DNA of 9,625 bases from Pseudomonadota bacterium (GTDB lineage Bacteria > Myxococcota_A > Polyangia > Polyangiales > Sandaracinaceae): assembly GCA_023427125.1 (NCBI GenBank), contig JAEZBP010001191.1, positions 1 to 9,625 on the forward strand, read 5' to 3'. A program made the translations under genes and the position numbers. Each line of letters begins with the position of its first letter. The stretch's first letter is position 1. Below, piece after piece: positions 1-6,787 of this stretch. The notes below the pieces were generated by a model, which saw nothing but the letters and a program-made list of their open reading frames with translations, was not told the DNA's origin and searched no databases.

Positions 1-1904
1 CGCACGCCCTGGCCGGTCGAGATGCCGGCGGTCAGATCGAAGTACTGCGGCATCCGCTCGCGCACCGTGACGGTGACCGGCTTGACCCGCTCGGGGAGGT
101 CCGCGTCGCGCGGCGTGATGGTCACGCTGCTGAAGACGCCGAGCGCCATCAGGGCGTCCTGGCTCGCCGTGACGATCGAGGGGCGATAGACGTCGCCCGG
201 CGCGAAGTGGAGCACCTCGCGGATCAATCCCTCGGCGGTGCGGCTCGCGCCCTCCACCTCGATCTCCCCGAAGCGCACCTCGAAGCGCTCGATGACCCGC
301 ACCGCGATCTCGGCGCGCTCGCGATCCTCGCTGAAGCGCACGTCAGGCTCGATTCGCGCGTAGAGATAGCCGCGCTCTTGGTAGAGCTCGGTCATGCGCG
401 CCACCGCCTCCTCGAGGCCGAGGTAGCTGAAGGGCTCGCCGCGCGAGAGCCCCGCGACGCGCAGGAGCTCGCGCTCGCCGATCAGCTCGTTGCCGCGCAG
501 CGCGACGCCGTAGAGCAGCGTGCGCGGGCCCTCGACGATCGGGATCGCGACGACCGCGCGCCCTCGCCCGACCGGATCGAGCCTGACCGGCCCGACGCGC
601 GCGCCGAGGTAGCCCTGCGCCTCGTAGACCTCCTCGAGGTGCTCGACGGCTCGCGCGTAGAGCGGCTCGTGGAAGACGCGGGCCGGATCCACCTCGAGGG
701 GCGCCGGGATCCGCCGCTCGCGGCCGCTCATCTGCCGGCCACCGATGCCGATCCGATCGAGGGTGTCGGAGTCGATCGGAGAGAAGAGGCGGGTGTCCGG
801 CAGCTCCTCCTCGAGCACGCTCACGACCTGGCCGCGCAGATAGTCGCTCGGGAAGTGCGCGGCGCCCGGGAAAGACATGCCGACGACGTGGAGCTGGCGG
901 CCGGGGCGCATCCGCACCTCGAGCACCGCGCTCCCCTCCTGCTCGCCGGCGTAGCGCTGGAGCTCGACCTCGGCGTCGTGGAAGCCGTGGCGCCGTAACA
1001 CGTCGGTCACGCGCTCGCGCAGGGCGTCGAGGGTGGTGCGCGTGAGGCGCTCCTCGGCGAGCCCGAGGGCGGCCTCGATCGTGGTGCGCGCGAGCGGCTC
1101 GTGCCCGCGCAGGCGCACGTCGTAGCGCGGGCCGAGCTCGAGCGAGACCACGATCCGCGCGCCGCCCTCCTCGCGGCGGATCTCCTCGCGCCCGACCCGC
1201 GACTCGAGCCACCCCGACTCGCGGAGGCGACGCGCGACGCGATCCACGCCCTCCCGCAAGCGCGCCCGATCGAGCACCGCGCCGGCGCCGAGGCCGAGCT
1301 CGCCGGGCAGATCGAAGCTCGCCGGCGGCGCGTCGCGCTCGTAGAGGTAGCCGACGACCCGCAGGGGCTCGCCCTCCACGATGTCCGCCATCAGCACCTT
1401 GCGCGTCGGATCGTCGGTGTCGCGCAGGCGCAGCGTCACGCGCGCGTCGGTGTAGCCGCGCTCGGCGTACGCGTCGGCCACCCCGCGCGCCAGCGGGGAG
1501 AGGTCTTGGCCCTCGAGCGCGCCGCCCGAGCCGAGGCCGAGCGACTGCACGATCTCGTCGTGGCTCATCACCGCGCCGCCGCTCACGTCGACCCGCGTGA
1601 TCACGACGCGAGGCACGAGGTGCACGATCAGCGCGACGCCGGCCCCCTCGGGCACCGCGTCGATCTGCACGTCGGCCCAGCGCCCGCTCGCGAGGAGGCG
1701 CTCGGTGGTCGAGCGCAGGAGCTGTCGCGTCAGGCGCGCGCCGAGCGGGATGCCGACGTCGCGCGCGCCCGTCGCGCCGGAGGTCTCCCCGGTGATCCGC
1801 ACCGCCTCGACCGGCCGGCGCACCAGCGACGCGGGGAGCTGCGCGCTCGCCAGCGAGGCGAGCGCGAAGAGAGAGACGATGAGGAGACCGGAGGCGACCC
1901 TCAC
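1..1904 (-). CDS. BamA/TamA (Omp85) family outer-membrane assembly protein, C-terminal barrel cut off by window edge
   Basis: Omp85 proteins insert beta-barrel proteins into the outer membrane; TamA-type members work with TamB. The frame is open from a GTG start to the left edge, giving 634 complete codons. Residues 1-21 form a signal peptide (hydrophobic core, cleavage predicted after Ala-Ser-Ala, before Gln22). A run of POTRA-like units follows, each with an initial V-x-x-V-x-G type strand and a later 'ERGY/ESGW/RHGF/AQGYLGARV' helix-turn-strand: roughly 29-97, 98-178, 180-257, 259-332, 335-458, 460-535 and 538-617. The barrel begins near 618, with MPQYFDLTAGIS resembling the first strand of the family. 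The start is supported by the signal peptide and by the GTGA overlap with the tamB stop; no Shine-Dalgarno is visible, so it is probably translationally coupled. BamA has five POTRAs and TamA three, so the count does not decide between them. Pairing with tamB favours a TamA role (inference). Confidence 0.9.
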   Translation of the reverse strand, partial: MRVASGLLIVSLFALASLASAQLPASLVRRPVEAVRITGETSGATGARDVGIPLGARLTRQLLRSTTERLLASGRWADVQIDAVPEGAGVALIVHLVPRVVITRVDVSGGAVMSHDEIVQSLGLGSGGALEGQDLSPLARGVADAYAERGYTDARVTLRLRDTDDPTRKVLMADIVEGEPLRVVGYLYERDAPPASFDLPGELGLGAGAVLDRARLREGVDRVARRLRESGWLESRVGREEIRREEGGARIVVSLELGPRYDVRLRGHEPLARTTIEAALGLAEERLTRTTLDALRERVTDVLRRHGFHDAEVELQRYAGEQEGSAVLEVRMRPGRQLHVVGMSFPGAAHFPSDYLRGQVVSVLEEELPDTRLFSPIDSDTLDRIGIGGRQMSGRERRIPAPLEVDPARVFHEPLYARAVEHLEEVYEAQGYLGARVGPVRLDPVGRGRAVVAIPIVEGPRTLLYGVALRGNELIGERELLRVAGLSRGEPFSYLGLEEAVARMTELYQERGYLYARIEPDVRFSEDRERAEIAVRVIERFEVRFGEIEVEGASRTAEGLIREVLHFAPGDVYRPSIVTASQDALMALGVFSSVTITPRDADLPERVKPVTVTVRERMPQYFDLTAGISTGQGV

Positions 1905-4900
1905 TCGAATTCCAGCCGCACGCCCCAGTCGACGCCGAGGTTGCCGAACGAGTTGCCCGACGTGTTGTTGTAGTTGTCGTACGAGACGCCGACGCGCTGG
2001 TTGTCGTCGAGCTGCACCTCGAGCGAGCCGCGGAAGTCGCGGGACTCGCTGAGGCCCGTCGTCGCGCTGAGGCGCACGCGCTCGGCGATGCGCTTGCCGA
2101 TCGAGAGGCGCGGCTCCGTGCGGCCGGTGGTCTGCGAGTAGCCGGTGGTCACGCGGAAGTCGTCGATGAGCGGGAGCGCGCGGCGGACCTCGCGGTCGAC
2201 CCCGGTGACCGAGGCGATCGCCTCGATCGCGGCGGCGCTGGCGAAGTCGCTCTCCTGAAGCTGCTGGAGCTCACCGCGGGTCATGCCGAACGCGAGGAGC
2301 ATGAGGATATCCTGCTCGGGCAGCTCCGGCTCGCTCCGTGTGCGCAGGCGCAGGTTGTCGGTCGGGCCGACCAGCGAGAGCAGGATGCGGAAGCTCGAGG
2401 CCGAGAGATCGCTGGCCCGCCGGATCTCGGTCATCGCCTCGATGTCGAGGTGAGCGTCGATCTGCGCGGCGTCGTCGAAGCGGATCATCCCGCGGCGCAC
2501 CTCGAACTCGTTGTTCTGGAAGAAGAGGCGGCCGCGCGCGATCTCCATCGAGCCCAGGATGCCGTAGCGCTGATCGGTGCCGACGACCCGGAAGGGCCGC
2601 TCCTCGCTGTCGATGCGCACGTCGGCGTCGACGAGGTTGTTCTGCACGTGGAAGGGGGCGCGCTGGGTGACGCGCAGATCGAGCGCGATCGAGTCCTGCT
2701 CGGGATCGTAGCGGCGCACCTCGGTTCGCTCGGCGCGGAAGGCGCCCCGCACCATCCTCGAGGCGACCTCGCCGAGCAGGCTCCGCATCTCGATGTCGCG
2801 CGTGTAGCTCAGCCGATCGACCGAGAGCGCGCCGCTCAGCGTCGGCAGGCGCTCGCCCTGCGTCCACGCGAGCCGGGTGCGCGCGCCGAAGCTCGCGTCG
2901 ATGCCCTCGGCGAACGCGTAGCGCAGGCCCGTGCCCTCGACGTCGAGCTGATAGCGCTCGAGCTCCTGCTCGCGCAGGGCGGCCTGCCCGGACGCCGTGA
3001 GGTGTCCCCCGGCGACGTCGGCGCTGAAGTCCTCGAAGAGCACCGATCGCTGGCTGAACTCGACGCGCCCTCGGAGGTTCTCGACGACGGGCGCGAACGA
3101 AGCGAAGCGGAAGCGCGCGTCGCGCACGCGGGCCTGTCCGTAGAGCTCGGGGTCCGCGAGCGGGCCGGTGACGTTGAGCCTCACCGTCACGTTGCCGTCG
3201 GCCTCGGCGATGCTGTCGGTGAGGCGCGCGACGATGCCGAGGTCGATGTCGCCGTCGACGCTCAGCCCGAGCCCGTCCTCGAGCGAGGCGCGGCCCCGCA
3301 CGCGCAACCGCGAGTCCGGCCCGACGAAGCGGGCGCGGTTGACGGCGAGCGCTCCGTCGAGGAAGGCGAGCTCGACCGGCCCACGGTTGACGATCTCGAT
3401 GTCCTCCTGCGCGAAGCGGACCTCGCTCATCACGACGCTGCCCTCGAGCGTCTCGGGCTCGCGCAGGGCGCCGTGATCCAGCGTGAGCACCGCGCTCATG
3501 CGTGCGTCGAAGCCGAGGTCGTCGGGGAGGAAGGGCCGGAGATCGAGCCGGTCGAGCGAGATCGTGCCGCGCAGCGGGAGCGCCTCGGTCCGCCCGACGG
3601 CCAGATCCACGTGGAGGCGCTCGTCGAGCGCGTCGCCGCAGACGAGGAAGGCCATCGGCCGGCTCAGCCGCGGCTCGAGGCCGTCGATCGTCCGGAGCGG
3701 CGGATCGGCGGGCCACTCGCCGAACGCCAGCCCGGCGCGGGCACGCGCGCAAGGCTCGCTCGCGAGCGCGGCGCGATCCCAGCTGCGGGCGGCGGTGACC
3801 CAGGGGTCCTCCCGATCGGTGAGCCGGGCGAAGAAGCGGCCGTCGCCGAGCGAGCGCCCGTCGTAGGTCACGTTCGTGACGCCGACGTCGAAGTCCGCGC
3901 GCATCAGATCGAAGGTGCCGCCGATGCGGCCGATGACCGACGCCACGCCGTCGAGGCTCGGGAAGCGATCGCCGATGCCCTCGAGGTCGCGGAGCGCGAC
4001 GCGATCGGCGACCGCGTTCATCCGGAGCTGCCCGCCGAGGCTCATGCGCCCGTCGAGCGCGACGGTGCCCTCGCCCTTTCGCAGCGAGAGGTGCGCGATC
4101 GCGAGCTCCGCGCCGCGCGCGCCGCGCGACCAGTCGAGCCAGCGGAAGCGGCCGACCATGCTTCCGTCGGTGAACTCGTAGCCGTCGAGCGACGCGTGAT
4201 CGAAGCCGAGGTCGAGCTCGACGGCGAGCGTGCCGCTCTCCGAGTCACCCGGAAAGCCGTTGGTGTAGCGGAGCGCGGCGCGCCCGCGCGCGAGGCCCTG
4301 GTAGGGCGCGAAGCGCTCGTCGTCCTGGAAGCCGAAGACCTGGTAGAAGTCGGCGAGCGCGAGGCCGTCGAGGTGGAGGATGCCGTCGAGCGCGAAGCGA
4401 TCGTGATGGAAGTCGAGGTAGAGGTCCTCGGCGCGGTAGCGGCTCTCGTTCTTGATCGCGCTCACCATCGCGAAGCGCACGCCGAGGCCGTCCGGATCGA
4501 GCTCCGCGTCGCTCTCGAGATCGCCGAGGCGGAAGTCGTCGAAGAGGAAGTCCGAGAGGCGCAGGTGCCCGGTGACGTGCGGGTCCTGGAACGTGCCGAC
4601 GATCTGGACGCGCGCGTCGCCGACGCCGGCGATCGGGAAGCGATCGAGCGGGGTGATGTCGCGCAGGTCGGCGACCTCCGCCTGCGCGCGCACCTCGAGC
4701 CGATTGTCGAAGCCGAGGATCACGTTGCCGCGGATGCGGCTGCGCGGCAGCTCGCCCACGAGGTCGTCGAAGCGGACGGCGTCGGGGCGGATCGACCAGC
4801 GGCCGTCGAAGCGGCCGTGGCTCACGCCGATCACGCGCCGCACCGGGCGCCGGTGGTAGGCGTCGTGGCTGACGACGAAGTCGTGGGTGCGCACGCTCAC

Positions 4901-6118
4901 CGGTCCGTCGAGCGCGAGCGGGACGAGGGTGCCGCGCAGGCCGAGGCTGCCGCGGAAGATCCACTCGACGATGGCGTCGTCGGTGACGCCGAGCACGCCC
5001 ATCAGCCGCGCGAAGCTCAGCTCGTCGATGCGGGCGAGCACGTCGATCGGGAAGCCCCGCGCCTCATCGAGCGAGATGGTGCCTTCCACGCCGACGGTGC
5101 CGCCTCCGTCGGCCGCGAGCGTGATCTCGCTGCCGCGGGTGATGCGCACCTCGCGCCGGTTCGCGGTGAACTGGAGCCGGCCGCTGTGGCCGAGCCCGAA
5201 CTGCTCGATGCGCCCCTCGTCGATCGAGACCGTGCCTCGCGCGCTCTGCTCGGCGCCGCGGCTCGAGAGGCGCGCGGCGATCTCGACCCTGCCCTCCATC
5301 GGCGGGAGCGTGACGCCCTCGGGCAGCGGCAGGCGCGCGAGGTGCGCGAGATCGTAGGCGACGTCGAGCTCGCCGCCGAAGCCGTGATCGGTGAGCGGGA
5401 TCGGCGCGCTCAGCCCGCGCGCGGCCACCGAGAGCGGCGGGGTGCGCAGGGTGAGCGCCTCGACGCGGATCCCGTCGGGCGCGATCGCGACCTCGCCCGA
5501 GAGCTCTTCGATGGTCTCCGAGCCGCGCGCATGGCGCGCCCAGCCGTTGGCGCGCGTCACGGCGACGACGATCGCGCCCTCTGCCTCGCGCAGCGTGAGG
5601 TCCACGTTGCGCAGCTGGCCGCTCGCGTGCGGCTCGGCGTCGACCGTGAGCGTGGAGCCCACGACGCGCAGCTCGTCGAAGGGCAGCGTCGGCCCGCCCG
5701 GGCCGCTCGGCGCCGCCTCGGCGCGCGGGAGGTTGCGCACCTGGCCGTTGCGCACGACGAGGCGCAGGTTGGCGCCGCGCACCTCGATGGTCTTCAGATC
5801 GACGGCGCCGCGGAGCAGGCCGCGAAACGAGGGGCCGATGCGCAGCTCGTCGGCCTCGGCGAAGCGGCCGTAGACCGGGTCGTCGAGCGTGATGTCGCGC
5901 CCGATCAAGGTGAGCGGCACGAGCTGGAGCGAGACGGTGCCGATCGTCGCGTCGAGGCCGAGCTCCCGCTTGATGGCGCCGGCGGCCAGATCGTGCAGCC
6001 GGGTGCGGCTCGACTGGCTGCGCACCAACATCGCCGTGGACAAGGGGATCCCGACGGCGAAGATCGCGAGCACGAGCGCCCACGTTCGCCACCTCTTCCA
6101 CAGGACTGCGCGGCTCAC
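1901..6118 (-). CDS. tamB: TamB-like translocation and assembly module protein (AsmA-like, DUF490)
   Basis: TamB proteins are inner-membrane-anchored, periplasm-spanning beta-taco proteins. They cooperate with an Omp85 partner and are implicated in phospholipid transport and outer-membrane protein assembly. The 1405-residue length is close to the E. coli protein. Residues 13-32 form one N-terminal membrane anchor after basic residues. An AsmA-like start follows (about 37-125, including 'LDATIGTVSLQLVPLTLIGRD'), then a long series of short beta repeats. The C-terminal TamB domain is recognisable: GILGSMEIARGRLFF near 1187-1201, an F-x-V-x-x-G-x-I-x-F strand just after, EPELPEQDILMLLAFGM near 1263-1279, and a final beta-rich segment ending in LEFE. 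The only cysteines I see are Cys790 and Cys827. The GTG start at 6118 directly precedes the anchor; no Shine-Dalgarno is seen. The stop overlaps the downstream Omp85 start by four bases. E. coli has the reverse order, tamA then tamB. Family assignment is firm; the transported substrate is unknown. Confidence 0.93.
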   Translation of the reverse strand: MSRAVLWKRWRTWALVLAIFAVGIPLSTAMLVRSQSSRTRLHDLAAGAIKRELGLDATIGTVSLQLVPLTLIGRDITLDDPVYGRFAEADELRIGPSFRGLLRGAVDLKTIEVRGANLRLVVRNGQVRNLPRAEAAPSGPGGPTLPFDELRVVGSTLTVDAEPHASGQLRNVDLTLREAEGAIVVAVTRANGWARHARGSETIEELSGEVAIAPDGIRVEALTLRTPPLSVAARGLSAPIPLTDHGFGGELDVAYDLAHLARLPLPEGVTLPPMEGRVEIAARLSSRGAEQSARGTVSIDEGRIEQFGLGHSGRLQFTANRREVRITRGSEITLAADGGGTVGVEGTISLDEARGFPIDVLARIDELSFARLMGVLGVTDDAIVEWIFRGSLGLRGTLVPLALDGPVSVRTHDFVVSHDAYHRRPVRRVIGVSHGRFDGRWSIRPDAVRFDDLVGELPRSRIRGNVILGFDNRLEVRAQAEVADLRDITPLDRFPIAGVGDARVQIVGTFQDPHVTGHLRLSDFLFDDFRLGDLESDAELDPDGLGVRFAMVSAIKNESRYRAEDLYLDFHHDRFALDGILHLDGLALADFYQVFGFQDDERFAPYQGLARGRAALRYTNGFPGDSESGTLAVELDLGFDHASLDGYEFTDGSMVGRFRWLDWSRGARGAELAIAHLSLRKGEGTVALDGRMSLGGQLRMNAVADRVALRDLEGIGDRFPSLDGVASVIGRIGGTFDLMRADFDVGVTNVTYDGRSLGDGRFFARLTDREDPWVTAARSWDRAALASEPCARARAGLAFGEWPADPPLRTIDGLEPRLSRPMAFLVCGDALDERLHVDLAVGRTEALPLRGTISLDRLDLRPFLPDDLGFDARMSAVLTLDHGALREPETLEGSVVMSEVRFAQEDIEIVNRGPVELAFLDGALAVNRARFVGPDSRLRVRGRASLEDGLGLSVDGDIDLGIVARLTDSIAEADGNVTVRLNVTGPLADPELYGQARVRDARFRFASFAPVVENLRGRVEFSQRSVLFEDFSADVAGGHLTASGQAALREQELERYQLDVEGTGLRYAFAEGIDASFGARTRLAWTQGERLPTLSGALSVDRLSYTRDIEMRSLLGEVASRMVRGAFRAERTEVRRYDPEQDSIALDLRVTQRAPFHVQNNLVDADVRIDSEERPFRVVGTDQRYGILGSMEIARGRLFFQNNEFEVRRGMIRFDDAAQIDAHLDIEAMTEIRRASDLSASSFRILLSLVGPTDNLRLRTRSEPELPEQDILMLLAFGMTRGELQQLQESDFASAAAIEAIASVTGVDREVRRALPLIDDFRVTTGYSQTTGRTEPRLSIGKRIAERVRLSATTGLSESRDFRGSLEVQLDDNQRVGVSYDNYNNTSGNSFGNLGVDWGVRLEFE

Positions 6119-6142
6119 GGCATGACCGGTTTTTCAGGGCTC

Positions 6143-6151
6143 AGGCTAGCA
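6143..6151 (-). promoter_or_regulatory. Candidate extended -10 promoter for the tamB-Omp85 operon
   Basis: Read on the minus strand the bases are TGCTAGCCT, an extended -10 (TGn followed by TAnnnT). The box ends 24 bases before the tamB GTG, so a start point about seven bases on would leave a leader of roughly 18 nt. No -35 hexamer is visible at the usual spacing. The call rests on the motif, its position in a divergent intergenic region, and similarity to two other boxes in the window. Confidence 0.4.
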
Positions 6152-6196
6152 CGCGGCTCCCGACGGCGGCCCGTGCGGCGCGATTCATCCGCGGGC

Positions 6197-6205
6197 TGCT
6201 ACGAT
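6197..6205 (+). promoter_or_regulatory. Candidate extended -10 promoter for the DUF1285-like gene, near-leaderless
   Basis: The bases TGCTACGAT match an extended -10 (TGn plus TACGAT, with T, A and final AT of the consensus). Only eight bases separate the box from the ATG at 6214, so transcription would begin at or one to two bases before the start codon. There is no -35 match and no Shine-Dalgarno, which agrees with a leaderless message. This is inferred from sequence alone. Confidence 0.4.
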
Positions 6206-6213
6206 GGGGCTCG

Positions 6214-6699
6214 ATGATCGATCCGGCCAGCGTTCTGCAGGGGCGGACCCGCGAGACCAAGATCCGCCGCGACGCGGAGGGCCGCTGGTTCAACGACGGG
6301 GTGGAGGTCACCCACCCGCTCCTCAAGCAGGCGTTCGATCGCTGGCTCGGCCGGGCGCCCGACGGATCGGGGCGCTACTGCCTGTCGAACGACATCAACT
6401 GGGCGTACGTCGCGCTCGAGGGTGCGCCGCGCTTCGTGCGGCGAGTCACGATCGGCGAGGATCAGACCGTGTCGCTCTTGCTCTCGGACGAGCGCGAGGT
6501 GGCGCTCGACCCTGCGACGCTCCGCCAGGGCCCCGACGGTGCGCTCTATTGCACCGTCCAGGGGGACCTCGTGGCTCGCTTCGATCGACACGCGATGATG
6601 CAGCTCGCCGCGATCACCGACGAGGACGCCGCGGGTGTGTACCTCGCGCTCGGCGGACGCGCGGTGCGCCCGCCTTCGGTGAGCGATCCGCTCGCGTGA
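6214..6699 (+). CDS. DUF1285-like small protein of unknown function
   Basis: This 161-residue protein resembles the DUF1285 family, short cytoplasmic proteins of two small beta-rich domains with no settled role. Visible family-like stretches are IRRDAEGRWFNDGVEV at 17-32, then 'GRYCLSNDINWAYVALEGAP' at 53-72, and a second-domain pattern starting GPDGALYCTVQGDLVARF at 106-123. There is no signal peptide or membrane segment, so it should be cytoplasmic. The ATG was chosen because the reading frame becomes family-like at once and an extended -10 sits just upstream. An overlapping frame starting at 6204 gives an arginine-rich translation and is a shadow. The gene is transcribed away from tamB across a 95-base shared region, but I know of no functional link between the two. 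The family match is from recognition of pattern, not a search. Confidence 0.75.
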   Translation: MIDPASVLQGRTRETKIRRDAEGRWFNDGVEVTHPLLKQAFDRWLGRAPDGSGRYCLSNDINWAYVALEGAPRFVRRVTIGEDQTVSLLLSDEREVALDPATLRQGPDGALYCTVQGDLVARFDRHAMMQLAAITDEDAAGVYLALGGRAVRPPSVSDPLA

Positions 6700-6729
6700 G
6701 CTTGCTCGGCTCGATCGCGAGGCAGCGCG

Positions 6730-6747
6730 TCACGTGAGGTGATCACC
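6730..6747. promoter_or_regulatory. Back-to-back palindromes, candidate operator upstream of the lipoprotein gene
   Basis: Two perfect palindromes abut: TCACGTGA at 6730-6737 and GGTGATCACC at 6738-6747. Read another way, four TCAC/GTGA half-sites lie in 17 bases (TCAC, GTGA, G, GTGA, TCAC). The block sits 40-58 bases before the ATG at 6788, where an activator or repressor site would be expected. No T-tract follows, so it does not look like an intrinsic terminator for the gene ending at 6699. The regulator is unknown. Confidence 0.35.
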
Positions 6748-6773
6748 CGATAGAGAGGTTGGGCCAGCTCCGG

Positions 6774-6779
6774 TAGACC
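6774..6779 (+). promoter_or_regulatory. Weak candidate -10 for the lipoprotein gene
   Basis: The hexamer TAGACC lies eight bases before the ATG at 6788 and would give an almost leaderless transcript, like the DUF1285 gene. It lacks the upstream TG of the other boxes and has no clear -35. It is offered because the gene has no Shine-Dalgarno and must have its own promoter or read through from 6699. Confidence 0.22.
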
Positions 6780-6787
6780 CGGCGCGC

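Noticed and set aside
207..1973. Several plus-strand frames of 150-290 codons opposite the Omp85 gene
   Set aside because: They are antisense shadows rich in Ala, Arg and Glu. The minus-strand frame carries the signal peptide and POTRA repeats.
2450..6217. A 1255-codon open frame on the plus strand, antisense to almost all of tamB
   Set aside because: The translation is a monotonous mix of Ala, Glu, Val, Arg and Asp with no domain, signal or motif. It is the mirror of tamB codon bias in GC-rich DNA, while the minus-strand frame shows a clear membrane anchor and TamB domain.
6691..6721. CTCGCG/CGCGAG inverted repeat as a terminator of the DUF1285-like gene
   Set aside because: Six pairs with a 19-base loop, starting inside the coding sequence and lacking a T-run, is expected by chance in such GC-rich DNA.
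6204..6737. Alternative plus-strand frame starting ten bases before the DUF1285-like ATG
   Set aside because: Its ATG falls within the candidate -10 box and its translation is arginine-rich and unlike any family; the 6214 frame shows DUF1285-like patterns.
6734..6746. GTGA...TCAC as a CRP/FNR binding site
   Set aside because: The half-sites are separated by five bases, not six, and the flanking T and A of the consensus are absent, so I call only an unidentified operator candidate.
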